Source of the DNA: Acidobacteriota bacterium
GTDB lineage: Bacteria > Acidobacteriota > Aminicenantia > Aminicenantales > Aminicenantaceae
Assembly: GCA_030609975.1 (NCBI GenBank)
Contig: JAUWSR010000148.1
Location: 1 to 8,908 of the forward strand
Direction: 5' to 3'
Length of the DNA stretch: 8,908 bases
This document shows positions 1-6,839 of this stretch, one piece after another. The notes beneath the pieces are model-generated. The model ran no database searches, was not told where the DNA came from, and was given only the letters and a program-made list of their open reading frames with translations. The position numbers and the translations under genes are program-made. Position 1 is the first letter of the stretch; every line of letters begins with the position of its first letter.

Positions 1-1419
1 CTACGCAACCTACTAAAAAATAAGGGTCCCATAAAAAGAATCGGTGTAATCGGTATGGGCTATGTCGGGATTCCTTCGGCGGCGCTTTTTGCCGATTCTC
101 CAACATTCGAATTTGTTTGGGGATTTCAACGAAATTCTTCTTCCTCCGGATACAAGATCGACATGCTTAATCGTGGCGAATGTCCTCTCGACGGCCAGGA
201 ACCCGGTTTAGAGAGCCTCATCCAAAAGATCGTAAAAGCCGGAAAATTCAGATGCACGTCGGAAATGTCAAATATTTCGGATGTGGACGCGGTGACCATT
301 GCTGTCGAGACCGGTTTCTGTAATTATGAAGAACTAAATGCCGATCTAGAAGCCTTCAACGATAGTTTAATAAACACGGGCAAGTCTATGACACCCGGAA
401 CGCTTGTTGTGATCGAGTCCACGGTTACCCCTGGCACCACGGAAGGGATGGCAAGAGAAATACTCGAAGAAGAATCCGGTATGAAAGCAGGGAAAGATTT
501 TGCACTGGCCCATGCTCCGGAGCGTGTCATGCCGGGAAAACTGCTCCGTAATATTCAGGAATACGATCGCGCAATTGGCGGCTTTGATGAAGTCAGCCTA
601 GAGCGAGCTGTCGAGTTATACCGTCCTGTTCTTTCCACAGGAAAAGTCATTCGGATGAATACCAAAGCCGCAGAGGTCTCAAAGACTGCGGAGAATGCGC
701 TGCGCGACCTACAGATCGCCGCCGCTAATGAGCTTGCTCTTTACTGCGAAGCTCTGGGTGTCAATTTTTACGATGTAAAAACAGCTATCGACAGCCTGAA
801 AGGTGAGGGCGTGACTCGAGCCGTTCTTCACCCTGGAGCTGGGGTGGGCGGACATTGTTTACCCAAAGACACCTATCATCTCGCCCGCGCTTTGAAAGGA
901 AACAAAGAAAAATTGGATTTTCCGGAACATACGAAATCTCTATTCCTTCAAGCCCGTCACATCAATAATTTCATGCCGAAGCATATGTATCATCTTACAC
1001 TCTCATCACTAAAGAGTGCTGGAAAATCGTCGAGAAGAATAAAGGTTGCCCTTTTGGGATGGGCTTACAACAAAAATACCGATGATCCCCGAAACACCCC
1101 TGCTAAACTCTTTAGGGATCTCATGGTGGACGAAGGGACGGAGGTTAAAATTCATGACCCTTATGTCAATTCCAACGAGACGATCGCAATATCACAAGAT
1201 TTGGACAGTGTTCTCTCCGATTCGGATGTCATCGCAGTTTTTACCGCTCACGATGATTACATCAATCTGGATTTAGAAAGAGTTAAAAGGCTGTCTAAAA
1301 GGGAACGTCCCATCATTGTGGACGGTCGAAATATTATAGATCCAAACAAAGCGCTCGCCTTGGGATTTATATACAGAGGCATCGGACGCGGAGATAAGAA
1401 CGGTCTTCCAAACGGATGA
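1..1419 (+). CDS. UDP-N-acetylhexosamine (UDP-ManNAc/UDP-GlcNAc type) dehydrogenase, 5' end outside window
   Basis: This enzyme family oxidises C6 of a UDP-sugar to a carboxylate with two NAD+, in the cytoplasm, for surface-polysaccharide synthesis. The frame is open from base 1. The first ATG (55) lies inside the Rossmann glycine motif (GVIGMGYVG, bases 43-69), so the true start is upstream and the gene is partial only because of the window edge. Seen in order: the NAD-binding motif; ESTVTPGTTE; APERVMPGK; the middle-domain signature with catalytic-type Lys and RDLQIAAANE; the nucleophile motif GVGGHCLPKD with Cys at 856-858; the C-terminal UDP-binding domain with DDPRNTPA, HDPY and VDGRNI. 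The RDxxIAxANE and GVGGHC patterns favour the N-acetylhexosamine (WecC/WbpA) group over UDP-glucose or GDP-mannose dehydrogenases. The exact substrate is not decidable. A sugar transferase follows 117 bp downstream on the same strand. Confidence 0.93.
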   Translation, partial: LRNLLKNKGPIKRIGVIGMGYVGIPSAALFADSPTFEFVWGFQRNSSSSGYKIDMLNRGECPLDGQEPGLESLIQKIVKAGKFRCTSEMSNISDVDAVTIAVETGFCNYEELNADLEAFNDSLINTGKSMTPGTLVVIESTVTPGTTEGMAREILEEESGMKAGKDFALAHAPERVMPGKLLRNIQEYDRAIGGFDEVSLERAVELYRPVLSTGKVIRMNTKAAEVSKTAENALRDLQIAAANELALYCEALGVNFYDVKTAIDSLKGEGVTRAVLHPGAGVGGHCLPKDTYHLARALKGNKEKLDFPEHTKSLFLQARHINNFMPKHMYHLTLSSLKSAGKSSRRIKVALLGWAYNKNTDDPRNTPAKLFRDLMVDEGTEVKIHDPYVNSNETIAISQDLDSVLSDSDVIAVFTAHDDYINLDLERVKRLSKRERPIIVDGRNIIDPNKALALGFIYRGIGRGDKNGLPNG

Positions 1420-1431
1420 CAGGCCGCGTCC
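1384..1431 (+). other. 8-bp inverted repeat spanning the dehydrogenase stop codon
   Basis: GGACGCGG (1384-1391) and CCGCGTCC (1424-1431) are perfect reverse complements separated by 32 nt that include the TGA at 1417-1419. The arms are GC-rich and could pair in the mRNA at the end of the dehydrogenase gene. No T-tract follows, so a classical intrinsic terminator is not supported; an mRNA-end structure or chance are both possible. Confidence 0.4.
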
Positions 1432-1536
1432 TTGGTCTGGCAAGTCAAAAAGACAGGTGGGGTTTTGGTCATTTCTGTGATCAATGGCCTATTTCGATAA
1501 ATGCACTGAAGGCAGTCAACAATTAATCCGAAACGA

Positions 1537-2157
1537 TTGAACCCCTGCAAGGGAGTGAATGCCGCACTCATCCAGCTCTGCGATATTGCATTGGCGGCGC
1601 CTGCCCTGGTTCTTTTATTCCCGTTGTTTTTGGTTGTGAGCCTGCTCATTGTCTTTGATTCCCCAGGAAAAATACTTTTTCAACAAGACCGTGTCGGCAA
1701 AGCCGGCAAATTATTTAAAATCTTAAAATTCCGCACGATGCAGAACATTGAGAAGTCAGGAATCCCTGAATACCGAAGGAACTCCCAAGGAAAACCGGAG
1801 CCCGTTATTAAAATCCGCGAGGATCAGCGAACAACCAGATTTGGTTTCTTCCTGAGGAGATACAGTCTGGATGAGCTGCCACAATTCATAAACATCCTAA
1901 AAGGAGATATGAGTTTGGTTGGAACCAGACCTCCCGTTCCCGAAGAGGTCGAGGGCTATACAGCATATCAAAAAAAAAGACTGGCCGGCAAACCAGGTCT
2001 CACGGGCCTCGCCCAGATAAACGGACGCTCCGATATGGATCTTGATGAAATCGTACGTTATGATGTGTATTATATTCAGAACAGGTCTATTTGTTTATAC
2101 CTTAAGATTCTGATCCTTACGATTCCCTATGTATTCACGGGAAAATCAGCATATTGA
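1537..2157 (+). CDS. Initiating sugar-1-phosphate transferase (bacterial sugar transferase, PglC/WcaJ catalytic-domain type)
   Basis: This family transfers a sugar-1-phosphate from a UDP-sugar to undecaprenyl phosphate at the inner face of the membrane, the first step of glycan assembly. At 206 aa it is only the catalytic domain, as in small monotopic enzymes; the multi-TM N-terminal region of WbaP/WcaJ is absent. Seen: a hydrophobic re-entrant-type segment (about 16-40) with Pro29 at the expected kink, DSPG (41-44), QQDRVG (49-54), KFRTM (64-68), the catalytic Asp-Glu pair D112-E113 in SLDELPQ, GDMSLVGTRPP (123-133), and KPGLTGLAQINGRS (162-175). An in-frame TGA at 1507-1509 limits the start. 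TTG at 1537 gives the full N-terminus but has no clear ribosome site; GTG at 1555 sits directly against AAGGGA. Either leaves the domain intact. A run of nine A (1970-1978) lies inside the gene. It probably works with the upstream dehydrogenase. Confidence 0.92.
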   Translation: MNPCKGVNAALIQLCDIALAAPALVLLFPLFLVVSLLIVFDSPGKILFQQDRVGKAGKLFKILKFRTMQNIEKSGIPEYRRNSQGKPEPVIKIREDQRTTRFGFFLRRYSLDELPQFINILKGDMSLVGTRPPVPEEVEGYTAYQKKRLAGKPGLTGLAQINGRSDMDLDEIVRYDVYYIQNRSICLYLKILILTIPYVFTGKSAY

Positions 2158-2284
2158 GACAGGAACATAACCCTGCTCTTTGCACCAAATTCCACACACA
2201 AATGAACGCTTGAATATTTACGTCTCCCTAAACACAGATTATGGAATGGTGCCGATAAAATCTGCAGCCCAATGACCAAGATGT

Positions 2285-3271
2285 TTATTGAGAAAGAATC
2301 AGGTTCTTTTTATACCAAGCAACTGTCTTTTTAATGCCTTCTTCAAACATGACTCTGGGCTTAAATTCTATCAGATCATGTAGCAGACGGGTGCTTGCCT
2401 TATGCCTCAGCACATCACCTGGACGGGTATCGGCATATTTGATGTCCATGTTGTATTCCATGTTTTTCATAATGGCACACACTAAATCTATAATTTTGAG
2501 TTCATAGCCACTGGCGACATTGATGATTTTTCCATGCGCATGCATGTTATTAACAAGAGCAACGGCTGCGTCTGCTGTATCCCTGACGTAGATGTAATCC
2601 CGGGATTGTTTACCATCACCATGGATAATCGGTTTCTCACCCCTTAAGATTCTCTTGATGGTGAGCGGGATAACACCAGCGTAGCTTCGTTCGTTCTGTC
2701 TGGGCCCGTAGTTGTTGAAAGGTCGGATTATTATCACATCATTTTTAAAGGCCTGAAAGTAGGACATAACCAAATGGTCACAGGCCGCCTTGCTGGCTGC
2801 ATAGGGAGTTAAGGGGATCAAAGGATGCATTTCATCTATGGTATCTGTTTGAGAAGTCCCGTAGACTTCAGACGAGGAAAAGTGGACCAAAGTCTGAAAC
2901 TCTTTTTTGCGCAGCAATTCACACATAACCTCTGCCATTCTGATATTTTGAGAAAACGTCCATTCCGGTCTTTCTAACGAAGCCGGCAGCGGCACGACTG
3001 CAAGATTGAACACAACATCGATTTTTTTCTCTCTGATGATCTTCTTGACGAGGTTAGAGGAAGTTGCGTCTTGTTTGTAAAAACACAGATCTGGGAAGGT
3101 GCGCTTGGCTTCGGTGAGATTTCTCTCTTTCCCCAGAAAAAGATTATCGATCACAACCATACTTCGAGGTTTTTCTGAGATGAGCCTCTCAACCAGGTGA
3201 CTGCCGATAAATCCGGCTCCTCCTGTCACCATAACATTTTTTCCGGTTAACATAGATGGAGTTGCTTTCAT
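2285..3271 (-). CDS. NAD-dependent epimerase/dehydratase (extended SDR) acting on a nucleotide sugar
   Basis: A cytoplasmic sugar-nucleotide modifying enzyme of 328 aa, a normal length for extended SDRs. Seen: the NAD(P) motif TGGAGFIG (16-23) with Asp42 at the end of the second strand, which favours NAD; the active-site segment SSSEVYG (132-138); the catalytic Tyr157 and Lys161 (YxxxK); the substrate-loop motif RPFNNYGPRQ (183-192); and SRDYIYVRDTADA (223-235). Where RmlB-type dTDP-glucose dehydratases have Thr-Asp-Glu, this has Ser-Ser-Glu, closer to the Thr-Ser-Glu of UDP-glucuronate decarboxylases, GDP-mannose dehydratases and LegB-type UDP-GlcNAc 4,6-dehydratases. GTSQ and IDEMHP following it also recall LegB, but I cannot assign the reaction. 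The start has AAGGAA about 12 nt upstream, a long spacing; no better start is visible. It is convergent with the sugar transferase, so it is transcribed separately although probably part of the same glycan pathway. Confidence 0.92.
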   Translation of the reverse strand: MKATPSMLTGKNVMVTGGAGFIGSHLVERLISEKPRSMVVIDNLFLGKERNLTEAKRTFPDLCFYKQDATSSNLVKKIIREKKIDVVFNLAVVPLPASLERPEWTFSQNIRMAEVMCELLRKKEFQTLVHFSSSEVYGTSQTDTIDEMHPLIPLTPYAASKAACDHLVMSYFQAFKNDVIIIRPFNNYGPRQNERSYAGVIPLTIKRILRGEKPIIHGDGKQSRDYIYVRDTADAAVALVNNMHAHGKIINVASGYELKIIDLVCAIMKNMEYNMDIKYADTRPGDVLRHKASTRLLHDLIEFKPRVMFEEGIKKTVAWYKKNLILSQ

Positions 3272-3321
3272 CTTGGTATCCAGTTCCTTATGGACTATAT
3301 ATACAGCTTTTTCTCTTAGCT

Positions 3322-3350
3322 ATTATATGTCTTCCTGCAGCTTTTTTCAG
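3322..3350 (-). promoter_or_regulatory. Candidate sigma-70 promoter for the epimerase/dehydratase gene
   Basis: On the minus strand CTGAAA (3345-3350, four of six matches to TTGACA) is followed after exactly 17 bp by a perfect TATAAT (3322-3327). This would start transcription near 3315, about 45 nt before the start codon at 3271. The surrounding 150-bp spacer is AT-rich. It suggests the gene is expressed independently of the permease gene upstream, although read-through cannot be excluded because no terminator is visible between them. Confidence 0.55.
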
Positions 3351-3422
3351 AAAATTCGAACATCAATAGAATCCCTAATTGGCGATTGCCCGTGGAGAAG
3401 CCATACAAATCATTCCGCCAGG

Positions 3423-5849
3423 TCATTCATACCTTAAAGATTTGATAGGATCGGCCAGGGCGGCTTTGATCGCCTGAAAGCTGACCGTGATTATAGCGAT
3501 AAAAAGCGTGGCGATACCTGCGGCCAGAAAGATCCAGGCCCCGGGAGAGATCCGGTAGGAGAATTCCTGCAACCAGCTGCGCATCACGAAATAGGAAATA
3601 GGCCAAGCGATCAGATTGGCCGCCCCCACCAGGAGCACAAATTCTTTGAGCAGAAGCCGGATGATAGTGGGAGAGCTTGCCCCCAACACCTTGCGGATCC
3701 CGATCTCCTTGGTCCTCTGTTCCGCGGTAAAGGCCGCCAAACCAAAGAGCCCGAGACACCCGATAAAGATGGCAAATCCGGCAAACACACCAAATATCTT
3801 GCCGATCCTCTGTTCGTTCTCATACATCTGGTTGAACCGCTGGTCTAAGAAACTGTACTCAAAAGGTTGATCCGGCAAAAACTCTTTCCACTTAGACTCC
3901 ATGAGAGCCACAGTACCGGAAATATCTTCAGTTTTAACCCGCAATGAGATACGGGCGTTTTCTTCTCCTAAAAACATCACGAGGGGACCGATGGTTTCAC
4001 GCAGAGATTCGAAGTGGAAATCCTCCACGACACCGATAACGGTGAACAGCTTGATATCACCCTGATTCGAAACCACGCGGCCAATGGTCTTCCCCACAGG
4101 TTTATCCCAGTTGAACTGCTTGGCTGCAGCCTGGTTGATAATTGTGGCTTCCCCAGCGTCTGTAGAAAATTCACGGGAAAAATCTCTCCCCTGGACAACG
4201 TTCATCCTCAGGGTCGTGATGTAATCATAGTCCACGATCCAGTTCTGCATAGAGGTTGTGAGGTTGCTGCCGCGGACTCCTTCCGGCACGACCGCCGAGT
4301 TGTTGCGCTTGGATGGGACCGGCATGTAGCTGGAAACTGTCGCGTTGGTCACTTGAGACTGATTGAGCAGGTCATTTTTAAAGGCTTCGACCTGATCACC
4401 CAGGAGATAGGTATTGTCGAGCATGAGCACCTGCTCCTTGTTGAAGCCTAGTTTTTTGTTCTGAATGAACTGCAGTTGATTGTAAACTATGATGGTCCCT
4501 ACAATAAGGATCACGGAGGCAGCAAACTGGAAGATCACCAATCCGCTGCGCAGCGGTCCGGTCTTGATCCCCGTCTTTAATTTTCCTTTCAACACATTGA
4601 CGGGTTGGAAGGCGGAGATGAAAAAGGCGGGATAGCTCCCTGCAAAAAAACCGGTAAGCACTGTGATTATAATCAATGCCGCCAGCATGGAACCGGTCGC
4701 CATCACCGAAAAAGCCAAGCTTTTCCCAGACAGGATGTTGAAAGCAGGCAAAGCCAACCACACCAGAAAAAGGGCCAAGATCATGGAGATCAGGCTTAGG
4801 AGGAACGACTCCGTCATAAACTGCCGAACTAACTGGCTGCGGACAGATCCCAGAACCTTACGGATTCCGACCTCTTTGGCCCGGCCGGCAGCCCGGGCGG
4901 TGGACAGGTTCATGAAATTGATGGAGGCTATGATCAATATAAACAGAGCAATAGCAGAAAAAATGTAGACATACTTGATATCGCTGTTGGGTTCCATCTC
5001 TGCCATGATGTCGGAATGTAAATGGATGCTGCCCAGGGGCTGCAAATAATACTCTGCACGCATATCTCCTTCCTCAGCAAGTTTCTCCAGAGATTTCCCC
5101 ATAAACTTTTCGATCTGAGGACCCATATATTTAAAGATCATTTCTTGGATCTTGGCCTCAAAGGCGGCAGGATCGGTTCCTTGACGCAAAAGAACATAGG
5201 TCTGAAAGTTCTGGCTCATCCAGATCTGGCCCTTGCTTTCCCGCAGCCCCTCCATGGCGATCATGATGTCGAAGTGAAAATGCGAATTATCTGGTATCTC
5301 CTCAAAAACCGCCGTCACTAAGTAATCATCGGCATTATTAAGCTTCAGGGTTTTTCCTACCGGCTCCTCGTCCCGAAAATACTTCTCGGCTGTTTTGCGA
5401 CTTAAGATCAAGGTTTTGGGATCCTTCAGGGCGGTCTCCGGATCTCCCTTCAAGAGGGGAATAGTAAAGACTTCGAACAGGGCAGGGTCGGCATAGACCA
5501 CGTCCCGCTCTCTGAAAGTGTTGTCTTCATACTTGAAGATAAAGGCACCTCGCTGCCGGAAGCGTGTGGCCGCCTCGACCTCGGGATAATCATTGAGCAT
5601 AGTCTGCGCCATGGGCGCGGCTGCCACGGCGAGGTTAAAATCACGGCCGCCATAGTAGGCATCCATGGCAACCCGGTAGATCCGGTCGGCATGTTCGTTG
5701 TAGCTGTCATAGCTCAGCTCATCCACGACAAACATCAGGATCAAAATACAGGTGGCCATTCCGATAGCCAAGCCGGCAATGTTGATCAAGGAATAGCCCT
5801 TGTGTTTGAAAAGATTTCTCAAGGCTGTTTTGACAAAATTTTTAAGCAT
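3423..5849 (-). CDS. ABC transporter permease, FtsX/MacB-type with two FtsX domains
   Basis: An inner-membrane permease of 808 aa. Members of this family couple to a separate ATPase to drive export or mechanotransmission across the envelope; the substrate is unknown. Seen: a cytoplasmic amphipathic start and TM1 (about 21-43); a large periplasmic MacB_PCD-like domain (about 44-290); three TM helices (about 293-314, 345-368, 384-408); a fifth TM (436-457); a second periplasmic domain (about 458-680); and three TM helices (685-707, 735-756, 769-790). The two coupling segments, AKEVGIRKVLGS (324-335) and TKEIGIRKVLGA (713-724), are near-identical, marking the internal FtsX duplication. The start is set by GGAG (5856-5859) six nt upstream. 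No ATPase gene lies in the window, so it is an orphan here. It is divergent from the ECF sigma operon, which may control it. Confidence 0.95.
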   Translation of the reverse strand: MLKNFVKTALRNLFKHKGYSLINIAGLAIGMATCILILMFVVDELSYDSYNEHADRIYRVAMDAYYGGRDFNLAVAAAPMAQTMLNDYPEVEAATRFRQRGAFIFKYEDNTFRERDVVYADPALFEVFTIPLLKGDPETALKDPKTLILSRKTAEKYFRDEEPVGKTLKLNNADDYLVTAVFEEIPDNSHFHFDIMIAMEGLRESKGQIWMSQNFQTYVLLRQGTDPAAFEAKIQEMIFKYMGPQIEKFMGKSLEKLAEEGDMRAEYYLQPLGSIHLHSDIMAEMEPNSDIKYVYIFSAIALFILIIASINFMNLSTARAAGRAKEVGIRKVLGSVRSQLVRQFMTESFLLSLISMILALFLVWLALPAFNILSGKSLAFSVMATGSMLAALIIITVLTGFFAGSYPAFFISAFQPVNVLKGKLKTGIKTGPLRSGLVIFQFAASVILIVGTIIVYNQLQFIQNKKLGFNKEQVLMLDNTYLLGDQVEAFKNDLLNQSQVTNATVSSYMPVPSKRNNSAVVPEGVRGSNLTTSMQNWIVDYDYITTLRMNVVQGRDFSREFSTDAGEATIINQAAAKQFNWDKPVGKTIGRVVSNQGDIKLFTVIGVVEDFHFESLRETIGPLVMFLGEENARISLRVKTEDISGTVALMESKWKEFLPDQPFEYSFLDQRFNQMYENEQRIGKIFGVFAGFAIFIGCLGLFGLAAFTAEQRTKEIGIRKVLGASSPTIIRLLLKEFVLLVGAANLIAWPISYFVMRSWLQEFSYRISPGAWIFLAAGIATLFIAIITVSFQAIKAALADPIKSLRYE

Positions 5850-5928
5850 CTCTCTCTCCGGCTATCAGATTCGAGGAAAGTCCGCGCTGTGGTCAGACGC
5901 TACCTATACCAGGTCATTCTATATTGAT

Positions 5929-5955
5929 AACGAAAGTATTGCCATATTGGTTCAA
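5929..5955 (-). promoter_or_regulatory. Candidate ECF-type promoter for the permease gene
   Basis: On the minus strand TTGAAC (5950-5955) is followed after 17 bp by CGTT (5929-5932). ECF sigma factors commonly recognise an AAC-containing -35 and a CGT-containing -10 about 16-17 bp apart. The pair resembles the one upstream of the sigma gene. It would give a leader of roughly 70 nt. The short motifs make chance occurrence quite possible. Confidence 0.3.
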
Positions 5956-6083
5956 TACTAGCCTGGATAATTCACGGACCGAGATTAGTTCGACCTCCCT
6001 CCCACCCGTGTATTTCGGATGACACATAAGGTGTAGTAAACTACATCGAATGAGTTATCCTCAAACTACAAACGATGCATGTT

Positions 6084-6110
6084 GAGATCGCTACGCTCTG
6101 CTCGCGATGA
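6084..6110. repeat. Palindromic intergenic element, probably dispersed in the genome
   Basis: ATCGC (6087-6091) and GCGAT (6104-6108) form an inverted repeat around a loop rich in CGCTCTGCTC. The unit, read on the other strand as GTCATCGCGAGCAGAGCGTA and onward to GATCTC, closely resembles the GTCATTGCGAGC-type palindromic repeats found many times in intergenic DNA of various bacteria. Only one copy is in this window, so its repetitive nature is inferred from remembered similarity. Confidence 0.5.
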
Positions 6111-6161
6111 CAATTGAATTAAACACATATCGTCAGATCAGACCGCCCGAAGGGTAAAAGA

Positions 6162-6206
6162 TGCCGACAAAAAGATTGAAAAATGTTTTAAAATTGTGTG
6201 TCGGCA
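6162..6206. promoter_or_regulatory. 8-bp inverted repeat upstream of the sigma gene (possible operator or leader stem)
   Basis: TGCCGACA (6162-6169) and TGTCGGCA (6199-6206) are perfect reverse complements separated by a 29-nt AT-rich spacer, ending 52 bp before the sigma start codon. The half-site layout could bind a dimeric regulator with DNA looping, or form a stem in an upstream transcript. No T-tract follows it on either side, so it does not look like an intrinsic terminator. Confidence 0.4.
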
Positions 6207-6224
6207 GTGGAATAATTCAGGAAG

Positions 6225-6250
6225 TAGAACTTTTTGGGTGTTAAGACGTT
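6225..6250 (+). promoter_or_regulatory. Candidate ECF-type autoregulated promoter of the sigma operon
   Basis: TAGAAC (6225-6230) and CGTT (6247-6250) are spaced by 16 bp, matching the AAC/CGT pattern common to ECF sigma promoters, which often lie upstream of their own gene. Initiation about seven nt after the -10 would fall at about 6256-6258, at or next to the ATG at 6258. This agrees with the lack of a ribosome binding site there and suggests a leaderless mRNA. Confidence 0.4.
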
Positions 6251-6257
6251 CTAGCTT

Positions 6258-6839
6258 ATGATGTTTAAAATGGATTGGCAACCTGCTCCCACATTCGATG
6301 AGCTCTATGCTCAGTTCAATCATCCCGTCTTCTGTTTTTCCTACCATTTGACACGAAACCGCGGAGAGGCCGAGGATCTGTTTCAAGAAGCTTGGCTGCG
6401 GATCGTCAAACACCTTCCGGAAAACATAAAAATGAGCAGTCTCAAAACCTGGATGTTCACCATCGTGGTCAACCTCCACCGGGATAACCTCCGCAAAAAG
6501 AAAGTACGCCGGATGTTCTCCTTTGGCAGCAGCAAAGAAGAGCGCGAAAGAGAAGAATATCTGTTGGAAGCGGGAGGCGGTAAAAGCCAGGACGACACCT
6601 ACAACGCCGATCTCGGTCGGGATATCGCCCAGGCTTTAGACGAACTCCCTGAAAAACAGCGCCAGGTCTTCGTGCTCAAGGAGATATCGGGCTTCAAACA
6701 GCTGGAAATCAGCGAGATACTGGCGCTGCCGCTGGGCACGGTAAAGTCTTTGATGTACCGCGCCGTCAAACGGCTGCAGAAGGAACTCAAGGATTATCAG
6801 CCCAGATCCATGGTCGAAGGAGTAAAAGATGCTTTGTAA
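6258..6839 (+). CDS. ECF-family RNA polymerase sigma factor
   Basis: A 193-aa alternative sigma factor that directs RNA polymerase to a small regulon. Seen: region 2 (about 13-82) with the core-binding segment AEDLFQEAWLRI (38-49) and the promoter-melting/-10 recognition part SSLKTWMFTIVVNLHRD (60-76); a charged linker (83-118); and region 4 (about 126-176) with LPEKQRQVFVLKE and a helix-turn-helix around ISEILALPLGTVKSLMYRAVKRL for the -35. There is no extra C-terminal domain. An in-frame TAG at 6252-6254 limits the N-terminus; ATG 6258, 6261 and 6270 are all possible and none has a Shine-Dalgarno. The first is chosen because it fits leaderless transcription. The last 11 nt overlap the anti-sigma gene, so the two are translationally coupled, the standard arrangement for a sigma held by its own anti-sigma. 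Confidence 0.95.
   Translation: MMFKMDWQPAPTFDELYAQFNHPVFCFSYHLTRNRGEAEDLFQEAWLRIVKHLPENIKMSSLKTWMFTIVVNLHRDNLRKKKVRRMFSFGSSKEEREREEYLLEAGGGKSQDDTYNADLGRDIAQALDELPEKQRQVFVLKEISGFKQLEISEILALPLGTVKSLMYRAVKRLQKELKDYQPRSMVEGVKDAL

Larger units (their letters stand above)
5850..6257. other. 408-bp divergent intergenic region between permease and ECF sigma factor
   Basis: No credible gene is seen on either strand. The stretch carries the permease ribosome site, two ECF-like promoter candidates pointing outwards, a palindromic element at 6084-6110, an 8-bp inverted repeat at 6162-6206, and small repeats: the hairpin-like TGTAGTAAACTACA (6032-6045) and two copies of AAACTACA (6038-6045 and 6063-6070). 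It is long for this gene arrangement, which fits a regulatory region plus an inserted dispersed repeat. Confidence 0.6.

Noticed and set aside
55..57. ATG at 55 as the start of the nucleotide-sugar dehydrogenase
   Set aside because: It lies in the middle of the GVIGMGYVG NAD-binding motif; the same frame is open to base 1 and encodes the missing first strand.
1440..1500. Promoter for the sugar transferase in the 117-bp spacer
   Set aside because: TTGGTC and GATAAA are present but 25 bp apart, which is outside workable sigma-70 spacing.
1257..1649. 130-codon open frame on the - strand across the dehydrogenase/transferase junction
   Set aside because: It overlaps the ends of two well-supported genes and shows no recognisable domain.
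2235..2264. CAGATT/AATCTG inverted repeat between the convergent genes as a terminator
   Set aside because: Only 6 bp, AT-rich, with a 18-nt loop and no T-tract on either strand; too weak to call.
3378..3400. Possible hairpin after the permease stop codon
   Set aside because: GGC-GATT-GCC has just three base pairs and no T-tract on the minus strand.
4014..4451. 145-codon open frame on the + strand
   Set aside because: It lies wholly antisense to the permease gene, has no family motif and no ribosome site; it is a shadow of that gene's codon use.
6032..6070. Small hairpin TGTAGTAAACTACA and repeated AAACTACA as a CRISPR or operator array
   Set aside because: Only two short copies with no regular spacing; noted as minor structure in the intergenic region.
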